From Picochlorum sp. 'celeri' (lineage: Eukaryota > Chlorophyta > Trebouxiophyceae), in contig JAACMV010000010.1 in the NCBI GenBank assembly GCA_010909725.1, forward strand, positions 124,001 through 188,000: DNA of 64,000 nt, in the 5' to 3' direction. Within the stretch, counting starts at the first letter, position 1. Each line of letters starts with the position of its first letter. The position numbers and the translations under genes were made by a program. Below the pieces are notes generated by a model. The model was not told the origin of the DNA, did not search any database, and was given only the letters and a program-made list of their open reading frames with translations. Of the stretch, positions 10,610-21,040 are shown one piece after another.

Positions 10610-12184
10610 ATGACTGGGAGAGAGGACGTCGACCTAGGTCGTAGCACTCGGTTTGAAAACCCTCTGGATGTGAATGGTGGCAGGTATCATGTAGGACGCG
10701 GTGGTAGCTCTTGTACAAAGAATGATAATGTAGAAATTGGAGTACCGCAACTCAATGGGGCTGATATCAGCAGTTTCTTGGAGCCAGTTTCTCTGCCTGG
10801 GATAGGGCCTCAGGAAGCGACCAAACATCCCCCGCAGTCTCTCAATATTGGCCTGCCTGACGATTTTCTGGAAGGTGTGTTATCTCCAGAACTAGAGGCG
10901 GCGATCGCCTCTGTTTCAACAAACTCCAAGTTGCAGGAAGCAACTGACCAGAGTCATGACCAAAAGATGAGCCACTGCCCAGAGATGGCCTGTGGCATGG
11001 CAGCAGGAACTGTTGGAGGTCAGAATCGCCAGGCAATTCATCACAACTCAAAGATGAAACAGGCGGGCCACCAGCAATCGAAAAGGAGCAGCAAGGCCAC
11101 GAGGCAGCTTCAGTACCGACTTCGGAAGAAGCAAAGAGAGAAAAAACTCCAGGAGGAAATTGAGCGGGCAAAGGAATCCATCGAGTCTCTCAGGGCGGAG
11201 AATATGGAATTGAAACGGAAGCAAGATACTCTGACGTCAACGCTGAATCTTTGTGAGGAATCATTCTATGTGCTGAAGGATCAAACTCGAAGCGAGCACA
11301 TGGACTGTAAGTTATATGAGGGAGCCGAAAATGGTATTCAAGCCTTTTTGGCAAAGGTAGATCCAAATGAATACACTTTATATGCTGATGTACTGTCTTC
11401 TTTCCAACATGCTCAGAAAGATGTTCCACTCAGCACCATGTTGGATATGTTTTCTAATATTCTGGAGACAGTTCCTTCTAGCTCCATGTATCAGCGACTC
11501 CATGGCAAGCTCGAAGGTGTGATTAAAAAATATGATGGGTACAATGGTGATGATGCGAAGCAAGAAGTGCTAGAAAGAGAAATGAAGGTTCTGTTCAGCA
11601 AGAGGATTCTTGTGGTTGATGAAATGGCTGAAAAGGAGCCTAACATCATCGTGTCGCTTGTCACTAATGGATGGATAGGTGATCTTCTACATCAAAGCTC
11701 TTTGCCTGGTAGCTCCATGAAAGGGAGTCAGGTATCCATATTGGCACTTGTGAGACAGTTGAAACTCACCAGTAGCCAGATAGCATCCCTTTATTCGCAT
11801 TGGAAAATATTCAGAAGCTTTTACAACGAATCTGATCAAGCCTTGTGGCTTTGTCTTACACGAAGCTGTGGGCGTCAGGAGGTGGATGGCACTGCAAAGT
11901 GTAAATCTGAGAGCTTGGTTGACACCCTGGTTGATGTCCTTGAATCACAAGGTGTGCATGGATTGATGCACTATACAAACAGGATGTATACATTGTGCCA
12001 AAAGATTGATGCTGTATTGAAAAATCGGGTAGTGATGGCCTTAGGGCTCGCCCAGAACATCTATGCGGTTTTCACTCCACTACAAAAAGCTAGACTCTGC
12101 ATGTCTCAACGGGCAGCACCATGGTGCATACATGTGCCATTGATGCTAGCGGATCTCTCGCTTGACACAGACCTCAGCAAATAA
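10610..12184 (+). CDS. bZIP-like protein with degenerate basic region (paralogue 1)
   Basis: 524 residues. A Lys/Arg-rich helix followed by a leucine zipper lies at about residues 158-215. Aligned with its neighbour at 12798, the invariant Asn and Arg of the basic region (N-x7-R) are replaced by Ser and Gln. Sequence-specific DNA contact may therefore be lost or changed, while dimerisation (EEIERAKESIESLRAENMELK) looks intact. The remaining 300 residues are alpha-helical and shared with the neighbour, ending in the block FTPLQKARLC-SQ-AAPWC-HV, which I do not recognise from other families. The N-terminal 150 residues are polar and Pro/Ser-rich, like an activation region. A possible role is as a heterodimer partner or inhibitor of paralogue 2; this is inference. 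Confidence 0.75.
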   Translation: MTGREDVDLGRSTRFENPLDVNGGRYHVGRGGSSCTKNDNVEIGVPQLNGADISSFLEPVSLPGIGPQEATKHPPQSLNIGLPDDFLEGVLSPELEAAIASVSTNSKLQEATDQSHDQKMSHCPEMACGMAAGTVGGQNRQAIHHNSKMKQAGHQQSKRSSKATRQLQYRLRKKQREKKLQEEIERAKESIESLRAENMELKRKQDTLTSTLNLCEESFYVLKDQTRSEHMDCKLYEGAENGIQAFLAKVDPNEYTLYADVLSSFQHAQKDVPLSTMLDMFSNILETVPSSSMYQRLHGKLEGVIKKYDGYNGDDAKQEVLEREMKVLFSKRILVVDEMAEKEPNIIVSLVTNGWIGDLLHQSSLPGSSMKGSQVSILALVRQLKLTSSQIASLYSHWKIFRSFYNESDQALWLCLTRSCGRQEVDGTAKCKSESLVDTLVDVLESQGVHGLMHYTNRMYTLCQKIDAVLKNRVVMALGLAQNIYAVFTPLQKARLCMSQRAAPWCIHVPLMLADLSLDTDLSK

Positions 12185-12797
12185 GGAGAAAAGTTTTACT
12201 ACCAAGTTAGCAGCCACCACGATTCTGTGCACATGCTTTGAATGCAACTGGGAGCAAGGCATATCTAAGTAGGTAAACATGTCAGATAACAAAAACTGTT
12301 TTGTGGCTTTATAATGTTTATAATGTTTCTATCTATACTATTATTACATAGCGAATTTTTAAGAGGTACTTAAAGTCTCGACTGGTACGCGTCACGGCGG
12401 CCCGTCAAGATCTGCCGTTCACCCAAGTCAGTTGGCTTCACCATTTCCTGGCGAGCTCTATGAGTGACTTGCGGTACACCTAGATGGATGACGGAATCAC
12501 TTGTACCAAGATGAGAGGACCATAATGTGATAAAATTAGGGAAAAAAAGGGGGGGCGAACAACATATTCCATTCCTTACAGACACCTTCCTGGAACCAAC
12601 CGTACGGCCTAGAAGTCGGAGATAACGCCGAGCTCGAGCTCAACTCTAGAGTTGAGAGATCTCTCGAGGGTCGCGCTCTGAGCACAAAATCCTACAACTC
12701 TGCGGTATCCGGTACTTGAGAACAACAGTACGACGGTTCTGCTCACGATTTTCGAGAATATTATTAGTCAGATGTTATTTTTTGACCAACATAGGAT
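12185..12797. other. Spacer between the tandem bZIP genes
   Basis: 613 nt without a gene. It should contain the terminator region of bZIP-1 (AT-rich at 12280-12365) and the promoter of bZIP-2. The palindrome cluster at 12630-12665 is listed separately. Confidence 0.5.
12630..12665. promoter_or_regulatory. Three overlapping perfect palindromes upstream of bZIP-2
   Basis: Three perfect palindromes sit end to end: GAGCTCGAGCTC (12630-12641), CTCAACTCTAGAGTTGAG (12639-12656) and GAGAGATCTCTC (12654-12665). They lie about 130 nt before the bZIP-2 start codon. Dimeric transcription factors bind palindromes, so autoregulation or cross-regulation by the bZIP pair is plausible. They could also fold into hairpins. 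Confidence 0.4.
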
Positions 12798-14456
12798 ATG
12801 GAACGCTCACCTCCGCGAGAAAGGAAGAATCTTGATGTGATAACTGGCACACAAGACGTCAACCCTAGCGGTGGCAAGTCGCTCGAAGGGCATACTTCCA
12901 GGGATTTATCAAGCCACCTTGATATTTCTTCCTTCGATATACCTGATTATATTGAAGTTCCTGCGACGCAGTCGTGTGGGTTTGAGTTTGATGTGCATAC
13001 CCTAGAGACAGCCTCTGTGCTTGTGATGGAGGCACAAGCAGACAAAACAGAAGATTGCCTCAATTTTGGTGACATTGGCCCGATGAAAGGCTTGGGAGAT
13101 GATCTGTGCCTTGACATGGACCCTGCTCTGCTATGCGTTCCGACAGAGACCGCATTGCAAGAAGCAGCCATCCAGGGGCATGGCTGCACCCCAAGTCAGC
13201 ATCACCGCACAACAAGTGCTATGACTACAGGAGTCTTCGACCATTGTCCTGAGACTGTAATTTCTGCTGATTCAAGGAGTGAAAAGAGCAAACAAAGCTC
13301 CAATAAACATGCTCGAGACAATCAGAATGCTGTGAGGCAGCGCAGGTACCGTGAAAGGAAGAGGCAGCAAGAGAAGAGGATCAAAACCGAGATTACGGAT
13401 CTGAAGAAAGCCATCAGATCGACCGAAAAGGAAAACGCAGAGATGAGAAGCAAGCAGCGTGCAATCATGTCAATGCTGGAATATAGTCAGGAAGCATACA
13501 CCATGCTGCGGGATCAATCAGAATGTGAGCAAGTTGAGCCTTCATCGGATACGAGAGCGATACCTGACATTCATGTATTTTTGGAGGACAAGCATGCAAA
13601 TATCGGTATCTCATATACCGATGGTTCATCTTCTGTGCAAGCGGCCAATGCTGAGACAGATGGCACCGTGCCTGATACAACGATGGACATGTTTTGTAAT
13701 GTCCTGAAGACAGTTCCACCTACCTCCGTGTATAATCTATTCCGCAGACAGGTATCAAGCCTCATTGATGCATATGAGGCATGCAAAGATGATCTTGAGA
13801 AGCAGGGAGAGGTGGAAATGGGAATGAAAGATCTCTTTAGCATGAGAACAGAGGTTGTTGCTGACATGGCCAAGAATCAGCCTGAAGGCATCTTGTCGCA
13901 TCTCAGTGATGATCCAGTGGGTAAGATGCTGCGTCAATGCATCGTGCCAGACGACTCGGCATGCATCGATCAGTCATCAATATTGGAGCTGGTGACGACA
14001 CTCCAATTTAGCAACAGTCAGATAATGAGCTTCAGAGAGCATTGGGAATCGTTCTGTGGTGCCTGGATCAAGTCAGCTGATGCTCTGCACCAGTCATTAC
14101 TACCAAACTCCAGCCTTGCAGCAATGCATGGTACCGAGCAGGTCACCCTTGGATGGTCTGCTGTTGACACCATTAGTGATGTCTTGGAGACCCAGGGTAT
14201 GCATGGTTTGATGCGCCAGGCATTTGGCATGCATCCAGTGAGACAGGACCTCGAGGATGTATCGAAGAGTGCGGGCCGATCAGTCTTAGATCTTGCTGAG
14301 AAGATATACTCAGTCTTTACTCCACTTCAGAAAGCAAGACTTTGTGTTTCCCAGGAAGCAGCCCCATGGTGCATGCATGTGGTGTTGATGCTAGCATTTC
14401 TCACTCAATATCAATACAGCACACACACACAAAAACTGTTCCAAACCGTAAGTTGA
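12798..14456 (+). CDS. bZIP transcription factor (paralogue 2)
   Basis: 552 residues. The basic region at about residues 173-195 (NQNAVRQRRYRERKRQQEKR) keeps the canonical Asn and Arg, and a leucine zipper runs to about 235. The long C-terminal region parallels paralogue 1. Shared blocks include FCNVLKTVPPTSVY against FSNILETVPSSSMY, a -VDT--DVLE-QG-HGLM- block, and FTPLQKARLCVSQEAAPWC. The N-terminal 150 residues are acidic and Ser/Thr-rich. The last 20 residues differ from paralogue 1 and end near a GTAAGT sequence, so the true C-terminus could be spliced differently. It is likely a nuclear regulator with an intact DNA-binding surface; its targets are unknown. Confidence 0.82.
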   Translation: MERSPPRERKNLDVITGTQDVNPSGGKSLEGHTSRDLSSHLDISSFDIPDYIEVPATQSCGFEFDVHTLETASVLVMEAQADKTEDCLNFGDIGPMKGLGDDLCLDMDPALLCVPTETALQEAAIQGHGCTPSQHHRTTSAMTTGVFDHCPETVISADSRSEKSKQSSNKHARDNQNAVRQRRYRERKRQQEKRIKTEITDLKKAIRSTEKENAEMRSKQRAIMSMLEYSQEAYTMLRDQSECEQVEPSSDTRAIPDIHVFLEDKHANIGISYTDGSSSVQAANAETDGTVPDTTMDMFCNVLKTVPPTSVYNLFRRQVSSLIDAYEACKDDLEKQGEVEMGMKDLFSMRTEVVADMAKNQPEGILSHLSDDPVGKMLRQCIVPDDSACIDQSSILELVTTLQFSNSQIMSFREHWESFCGAWIKSADALHQSLLPNSSLAAMHGTEQVTLGWSAVDTISDVLETQGMHGLMRQAFGMHPVRQDLEDVSKSAGRSVLDLAEKIYSVFTPLQKARLCVSQEAAPWCMHVVLMLAFLTQYQYSTHTQKLFQTVS

Positions 14457-14936
14457 TCATCATCATGATCGCATGCAGTTGTGTAGTTTCGAACATTATG
14501 TAACAGACAGAAGGCAAGCAAGATCTGAAATTTATTATCATCATATTAGGGAGTGCTCTTGTCCGTGACGCGCATGAGGACACCTACGATATAAAGCACC
14601 ACCTGTCACTCAAACAGCACTGTAAAAACAAATCATAATCGCAGAATTCCGAGTGTCATTACTGCTTGGGAGAGGACGAGGTAGTGCAAAGCAAAAGCAC
14701 CTCTTTTAGTTTTTATCCGTTCAGTAGTTCTACGGAGCGCCTTTTCTTCATCTTCAATAGACAGAGTGGATCATTATGGTATGTTATATTCAATGGGATT
14801 GAAAATGAGGTCGAAGAGGCATCGTCGAATATCTTCATGGACGCCGCCCTGTGGCTGCACTGTGACGAGAGGGCGGTGTTGCTTCTAATGTGCATCTATA
14901 TATCTAGCATTTCTTTTCCCTAATAATTTTACATAC
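14457..14936. other. Spacer between bZIP-2 and eIF3c
   Basis: 480 nt. It holds short frames on both strands, none with a recognisable domain. It is presumably the promoter and leader of eIF3c. Confidence 0.5.
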
Positions 14937-17900
14937 ATGGATGGTGCTATGCAGTCCAAGTTCTGGGGAAGAAGTGATAGTGAGGAGAGTGAGGACGAGT
15001 TTACAACGTCAGAGGAGGAGACGACGTCAGAATCTGAGTATGATTCATCTGAGATTTCTACAGACGAGGAGTCTGAGTCAGATGACTCTGGAAAGGGGGC
15101 ATCTCGGTTCTTGGTTGGGTCGTCAGAGTCAGAGTCTGAGGAGGAGCGTCGAGTGGTGAAGAGTGCCAAGACAAAGGCGACAGAGGAGCTGGCGAACATA
15201 TGCAACGAAATTCGTAACAAGATGAATATCAATGATTGGTTTTCTATTCAGACGCTGTGGGATAAGCTTCACAAGCAGGTTGAGAAGACAAAGAGGGCTA
15301 TCGGCATGTTGGGGACACCTCGGCCGTACATAAAGATTATTGTGGAACTGGAGGAGTTTTTGAACAAGACATTGCAAGGTATGTTTGTTACTCGTTCATT
15401 CTCGCGTGGGTTGTCTACATGATGGCGTGGGAACCGCAGCAAAACAGTCCATCATGAGGGTTGGAAAAAAATCGGTGCCGGCAGGATTTGAACCTGCGCG
15501 GGTTTCCCCAAAGGATCATCCGAAACTTGATGAGTTCGGCGATACGCTCAAATGTCGGAGCCGACCGTTCGACAATTCGAATCCTTCTCCTTAACCACTC
15601 GGACACGACACCGCCCATTCTGCAATTTTTCGTTGGCCAGTATCGGAGCGAGCTGGCTGCCGCTGGTGCAAGCGGTGTGTTCAAATGAGGCTGTCTCGAG
15701 TCATTTTCATCATCTATTGTGTTCTGTGCAGATAAGCCAAAGCTGTCTCCTACGAATGCAAGGGCACTCGCGAGGATGAAACAGACTATTCGAAAGAATA
15801 ATGCTGGGTATGCAGAGCAGATTCAGGCGTTCAAGGAGAACCCAGAATCTCCCGAGGAATCTGAGGAAGAGTCTGAGGAATCTGATGAGACTGATATCGA
15901 GTCGTTGGATTCTGAAGCAGAAGCCGAGCGTCAATTCAAGACTGTCCGAACTGGTGTAGCGGAAAGGCCCAAGGATAAAATCCTCTCTATTGCACCTCAG
16001 GAGATTACCTATGAGATGGTCCAGAAAAAGCTGGCTGAGGTTGCAGCTGCACGTGGACGTGCCACGTCGTTGGACCGTCAAGATCAGGTAGAAATGCTGA
16101 CATTTTTGTTCGGCGTTGCCCGTGGCGCCGCGCAAAAGATTGAAGTGTTGGTTCATAAGGTGACAGTTATCTTTGATATGAACACCCCAACATCGTCACC
16201 AATGACCACAGCAAACTGGAAGACATGCATGGCCTCAATCTTCGATCTGATGTCTCTTGTGGCTGAGAATCCTTCTGTGAAGCTCTCTGATAATCCAGTG
16301 GAGAATGACAGAAAGGAAGAGCCTGCTGCAGATGAGGAGATCACAGTGTGGGGTAATCCTGCTGCATTCCTGGAACGCCTGGATGAGGAGTGGACTGGGT
16401 CATTGAAAGCCTTAGATCCACATACAAACGCATATATGGATCGATTGAGGGATGAGGCAGCATTGATGGCGCTTTCTGGGCTCGTCTCAGATTACTTGAA
16501 TACTCTCAGTGAGTCATCCAAGAAGGAAAAGATTGCTGCAGTTGCTCTGAGGAGAATGGATCACTTATACTACAAGACAAACACAGTGTACAGTGCAACA
16601 CGCAAGATGGCTCTTGCTATGAAGGAGGCTCAGGAGCAGCCGCAGCGTCCAACCGAAGAGGATGTGGGAGAAGATGGTGGTGACGACTCTGCTAATGTAC
16701 CCACGCTTGTGCTGCCAGCCAATTTCGACCTTCCTGAAGAGGCTGGAGGATTGATGGAGGAACTCGCGCTCATTGTATATGCATACGGGAATGATAATCA
16801 GAAAGGAAATGCCATGCTTTATTCTGTGTATTTCAAGTCAATTCATGATGACTTTTATGGGGCAAGAGATATGCTGCTCATGTCTCGTATCTCTGAACAG
16901 ACGCAGCAGCTTGATATTCGCATGCAAATCCTCTTCAATAGAACCACAGCACAATTAGGTCTCTGTGCGTTCAGGAATGGTCTCATCAACGACGCATATT
17001 CCTGTCTGATTGATTTGTATGCGTCTCTCAAGGTGAAGGAGCTGCTTGCCCAGGGAATGCAGCAACACAGGTACCAGGAGAAGACAGCAGAGCAGGAGAT
17101 GGCTGAGAAGAGGCGACAAGTTCCATTCCATTTGCATATTAATTTGGAGCTTCTCGAGGCCTCTTTCCTCACGTGTACAATACTCCTTGAAGTATCCTCC
17201 ATGGCACTTCTCGGTGCAATCGAGTGGAGCAACATGGACACCAAGAGGCTTGGTGCAAAGCATCCACTCAGGAAACTGATGGACATGTACGACAGACAGA
17301 CCTTTTTAGGTCCACCAGAGAATGTTAGAGATCATATGACTGCCGCCTGTAGAACACTTGCTACTGGTGATTGGAAGAAGGCATTTGCATATGTATCAGC
17401 ATTGCCCTGCTGGGGGCTGTTAGGCTCTCATAAAGAGGCAGTATTGGACATGGTGAAGGAAAAATTCCAAGAAGAAGGCCTGCGATCATACTTGTTAGCT
17501 CATGCCAAGTTTTACACCTCGCTATCCATGGAACAGTTGTGTCAAATGTTTGAATTGTCTGACCGCCGTGTCCATGCCATAGTCAGTAGAATGATTGCAG
17601 ACGAGATTTTAGCAGGCAGCTTTGATCAACCAACTAATACAGTTGTGATGCATCATGAAGAGCCGACAGCTCTTCAATCCTTGGCAGCCAAGTTTGCGGA
17701 CAGGGCATCCCTGCTGGTAGATTACAATGAGCGAGCACTTGCCATGCGCACCGGCGTGCTCATCACCGATGATGATGAAGAAGGATCAAGGAAAGGTCCC
17801 GAAGCAGCTGGAAGAAGAACACGCATGGGCGGAAGACTTCCAGGGGGACGTGGCAGAGGACGTGGACGCCGATTTAATGATCGCTCCGGAGGTTTCATTG

Positions 17901-18034
17901 CAGATGCTGGTTTCAGTGGTGGCGTCTATGGTAAGGGCCGTGTTAGAGGATCAAAGGACAACTCTAGCTTTATGCAGCTCGGTCGTGTCGCAGGAGGCCG
18001 CCAGGGTAACTATAAGCGTAGAAACAATATGTAA
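14937..18034 (+). CDS. EIF3C: Translation initiation factor 3 subunit C, one intron
   Basis: Exons 14937-15378 and 15732-18034 join in frame (TLQ|DKPKLS) into 914 residues. The 353-nt intron (GTATGT...GCAG) carries a tRNA gene on the opposite strand. The first 75 residues are a Glu/Ser/Asp-rich tract, followed by the eIF3c N-terminal helical domain (RVVKSAKTKATEELANICNEIRN). A second acidic patch follows the splice site. The PCI domain lies at about residues 690-810 (RRQVPFHLHINLELLEA, then LRSYLLAHAKFYTSLSMEQLCQMFELS). An Arg/Gly-rich tail with RGG-like repeats follows. eIF3c is a core scaffold of eIF3 that recruits eIF1, eIF5 and mRNA to the 40S subunit. The length matches the family. Confidence 0.96.
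15465..15471 (-). terminator. Pol III terminator of tRNA-Ser
   Basis: A run of seven T on the minus strand starts two bases beyond the tRNA 3' end. Four or more T is the usual RNA polymerase III stop signal. Confidence 0.75.
15473..15612 (-). tRNA. tRNA-Ser(CGA): tRNA-Ser (anticodon CGA) with its own 59-nt intron, inside the eIF3c intron
   Basis: On the minus strand the 7-bp acceptor stem GGTGTCG/CGGCACC closes the molecule with discriminator G. The D arm (TCC GAGTGGTTAA GGA), the anticodon stem (AAGGA/TCCTT), a long type-II variable arm (GGG-GAAA-CCC region) and the T arm (GCAGG TTCAAAT CCTGC) are all complete. The loop reads TTCGAA, with anticodon CGA at 15577-15579. The canonical intron follows position 37 and covers 15517-15575. 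Internal A and B boxes are present, and a T7 terminator follows. The whole gene sits within the intron of eIF3c, transcribed against it. Confidence 0.92.
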
Positions 18035-18246
18035 TACAGAGATTCCCCATTTTTTTTTTGTAAGAGAGCCCTTGACCAATGAATGAATTCCTCGCAGATA
18101 GCTGCGCTGAGCATGTTTCTAAAGCCAAAACCATGTCCTTCGATTCCATAGTAATAAAATATATCGCTATATATAGCGCCAGAAGAGAATTCTTTTCGAA
18201 ATTCGCCCATGAAACAAACGTTGCAAAAACTTGAAAACTCAGAATA

Positions 18247-20027
18247 ATGGCTTTGCATGCAATTGATAACGTTAGGCATGCGATACAAGTATTATCAATA
18301 GAACAGACCGCTGAGACATCGTATAATGCGGTATCTAGAACAGAAAATGTGACAACTGAGCTTCAAGGCATGGATTCTGTGCTGGACTCTCTACGAGAGG
18401 TATGAGGCCTGGTGGTCTATTCCTTTGATGGCATGGCAATTTAATAAGAATACATTTATGGATGCAGTGTATAGGGTGGCCAGTAAAGTACAGGAAGGAA
18501 GGGGCCATTCTTGGTGTGAGTTGGGCACAGGGTGTGCTCGTCCATGGGCCCTCAGGGGTGGGTAAATCAGCTTCCATACAACATGTTGCTCGTGAATATG
18601 ATGCTTCAATTCATACGGTGACTCCAGCAACTCTAATTGGCCAGTATATGGGCGAGTCTGAGAGGAATTTGAGGCAGGTGTTTGAAATGGCAGAGGAGCA
18701 GGCATGCCATTCTCAGAAGCCTCAAATCATTTTGATTGAAGAGGCTGATTCGTTGTTTCCACAGAGAAAGGCAGGAAGTTCTCAGCAAGATGCGCGGCTA
18801 GTGGCTCAGATGTTGACGCTCATGGACGGGTCAGTGGCCAAGAGTAGGCGATCAAGTGACAGTGGGCACGTTGTTGTCATAGCAGTCACAACGCATCCCA
18901 ACTCGATCGATGGCGCTCTTCGACGCCCTGGTCGGCTTGATAGAGAAATTATGATTGGTATACCGGATGAAGATGCTCGATGCAAGATACTCGCCGAATT
19001 GATTCGTAAGATGAATGTTGTGCAAGGATTTGATGTGAGACGAATAGGACAGAGGTGCCATGGATATACTGGGGCAGACTTGAAGTCATTATGTACTGCT
19101 GCCATCATTAACAATTTGAGGAAGAAAGGAGGTTCGAAAGAAGTGACCGAAGACGACTTTGAAGCTGCCATGCATGATGTTGGGGCATCAGTGGCTCGAT
19201 CAGTAACTGACACATTCTCTCCAGCATCTTGGGATGATGTTGGGGGTTTAGATCATGTCAAAGAGTTGCTTCAGCAATATTGCGTCTGGCCTATTACGCG
19301 ATCAGACGATTTTGTCAGGCTTGGAATTAAATTCCCAAAAGGTGTGTTGCTCCATGGACCTCCTGGCTGTGCCAAGACAACATTGGCACGTGCGGCTGTC
19401 ACGTCTTCTGGCGCCACCTTTATCCCTTTGGTTGGTACTAAATTGTATTCCATGTACGTGGGAGATGGAGAAGCTGAGCTCCGTCGAGCTTTCACAAGGG
19501 CTCGTCTTTCCTCGCCATCCATTCTCTTCATTGATGAGATTGATACACTGGTTGGATCTCGAGGACATGATGATGACCATAGCGTGAACGTCTCCACGAG
19601 ACTGTTGACAACCTTTCTGACGGAAATCGATGGTATAGATGATTCATCTGGGGTGTTGATCATGGGAACGACGAATCGGCCTTTTGCCATTGATTCTGCC
19701 CTGCTGCGCCCAGGTCGATTTGACATTCACATTTATGTGCCGCCTCCAGACTATCAAGGGCGTCTACAAACGCTGGAAGTGCACACAAAAAATGTACCCC
19801 TTGCTTCAGATGTATCATTGTGTGATATTGCGGAGAAAACAGAACTGTACACTGGTGCTGAGCTGCAAGCAGTATGCCGGGAGGCAACAATAATTGCACT
19901 GCGAAACAACATGCAAAGTGCCTCTTGTGTCTCTCAGCAGGACTTTTTGAACGCATTAGAATGTGTTACACCATCACATACGGCATATGAGCTACAAGAA
20001 TACGCCCAATGGCCTCAAAATATGTAA
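18247..20027 (+). CDS. Double AAA+ ATPase, AFG2/SPATA5L1-like
   Basis: Exons 18247-18399 and 18468-20027 (68-nt intron, GTATGA...GCAG) join as SLRE|CIGWPVKY into 570 residues. The family block GMDSVLDSLRE spans the splice site. Two AAA domains follow. D1 has Walker A GPSGVGKS near residue 77, but a Walker B of EEAD instead of DEAD-like. D2 has GPPGCAKTTL near 347, IDEID near 404 and arginine-finger segments RPGRFD. The Cys-Ala-Lys-Thr form of D2 Walker A is typical of SPATA5L1 (AFG2B). AFG2-type ATPases release shuttling factors from pre-60S ribosomes and, in animals, form the 55LCC complex at replication forks. The N-terminal domain is only about 35 residues, much shorter than CDC48. It converges with the next gene, 18 nt apart. 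Confidence 0.82.
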
Positions 20028-20045
20028 AATGTAGTATACAAATGT

Positions 20046-20693
20046 TTATTCTGTCTCGTCATCATTTGTTCTCATCTCTGCCCTCATGGCAGCGACCGCA
20101 GCGTGATCCGCATGTACATCATCAATGAGTTCTTGAACGATTCTACCATAATTATTCGGCACAGCCGCCGCAAACGCCATATCAGGCAAATCCTCGCAAT
20201 AGCGAAGAGCTGTCACAACTTCCACAATTTCACTGCTGTACATTCCACTCAGGAACGCCACAGGCTTGGATCCCTCAAAAGGATCCTCAAACTCATCTTG
20301 CATACTCTCCAGAGCCTCTCCAAGAGTCTTTGTCGCCATCGTTGACGTATATGGCAACAACTTCACCTCATCTGCACCCATCTCATTCAACAGCATTTGC
20401 AATGCAGCAAACTCTGCCTCGAACAGCCCTGCCGCAAGAATCGCAAGAGGCCCAAATGTCTTCTCCGTACTTCCATCAAGTCCAACATTCGTATCGCTGT
20501 CCGCCTCCAAAGGCACAAAATTACCCTTGTCGAACTTGTCCCCCTGCTTGTCTCCGAAAAACCCATCAAAAAAGCTAGCTCGAGATCGCGTCTTCATTAC
20601 CTGCTTCAAATTGACATGAACTGAATTCCTATTTTGCGCCTTACGCACCCCAAGAGCACTTCCTCTTCCAAGAGGAAGACTCGTAGAGTACAT
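20046..20693 (-). CDS. Conserved hypothetical protein, probably plastid-targeted
   Basis: 215 residues, no intron. The first 45 residues are Ser/Arg/Lys-rich with few acidic residues, as expected of a transit peptide. The core has a small-residue hydrophobic start (GPLAILAAGL), then blocks LLNEMGADEVKLLP, TLGEALE, VAFLSGMYSSEIVEVV and FAAAVPNNYGRIVQELIDDV. These look like a compact alpha/beta fold of the kind seen in small conserved algal and cyanobacterial proteins, but I cannot name the family. No catalytic motif is evident. The C-terminus is Ala/His-rich, then acidic. Function unknown. Confidence 0.65.
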   Translation of the reverse strand: MYSTSLPLGRGSALGVRKAQNRNSVHVNLKQVMKTRSRASFFDGFFGDKQGDKFDKGNFVPLEADSDTNVGLDGSTEKTFGPLAILAAGLFEAEFAALQMLLNEMGADEVKLLPYTSTMATKTLGEALESMQDEFEDPFEGSKPVAFLSGMYSSEIVEVVTALRYCEDLPDMAFAAAVPNNYGRIVQELIDDVHADHAAVAAMRAEMRTNDDETE

Positions 20694-21040
20694 GTCTGCC
20701 CCGATACCACCTCGTTTCCCCAGAACACGACGATGGCGTACAATCGACGTGATACAATAAATTAAAAATCTTTTACACCGTTTCTGATCGCCTAGACGAC
20801 GCAGGGTTTGAATCTTTAGGACGCTATTTGAATTCTCGATTTAATGTTTTTATTAAGAAATTCGATGGATGACTGGACTCGATAGGATTCGTTGGATGCC
20901 TCAGGTAGGGGTGATTATTATTCAAATCAGTATCAAAGACAAGGTGCTACTGCGCATATCGGCACACAGTCTCTGTTGGCGGTTCTGGTGGTGGCAGGAC
21001 AATATTCCACATATAACTCGGTCAAAGCGATAGCATAACC
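20694..21040. other. Divergent promoter region before ribokinase
   Basis: 347 nt with no open frame of note. It separates two divergent genes and should hold both promoters. Confidence 0.5.

Noticed and set aside
14666..14923. 85-residue plus-strand frame before eIF3c
   Set aside because: No domain, overlaps a similar minus-strand frame, and lies in the likely eIF3c promoter.
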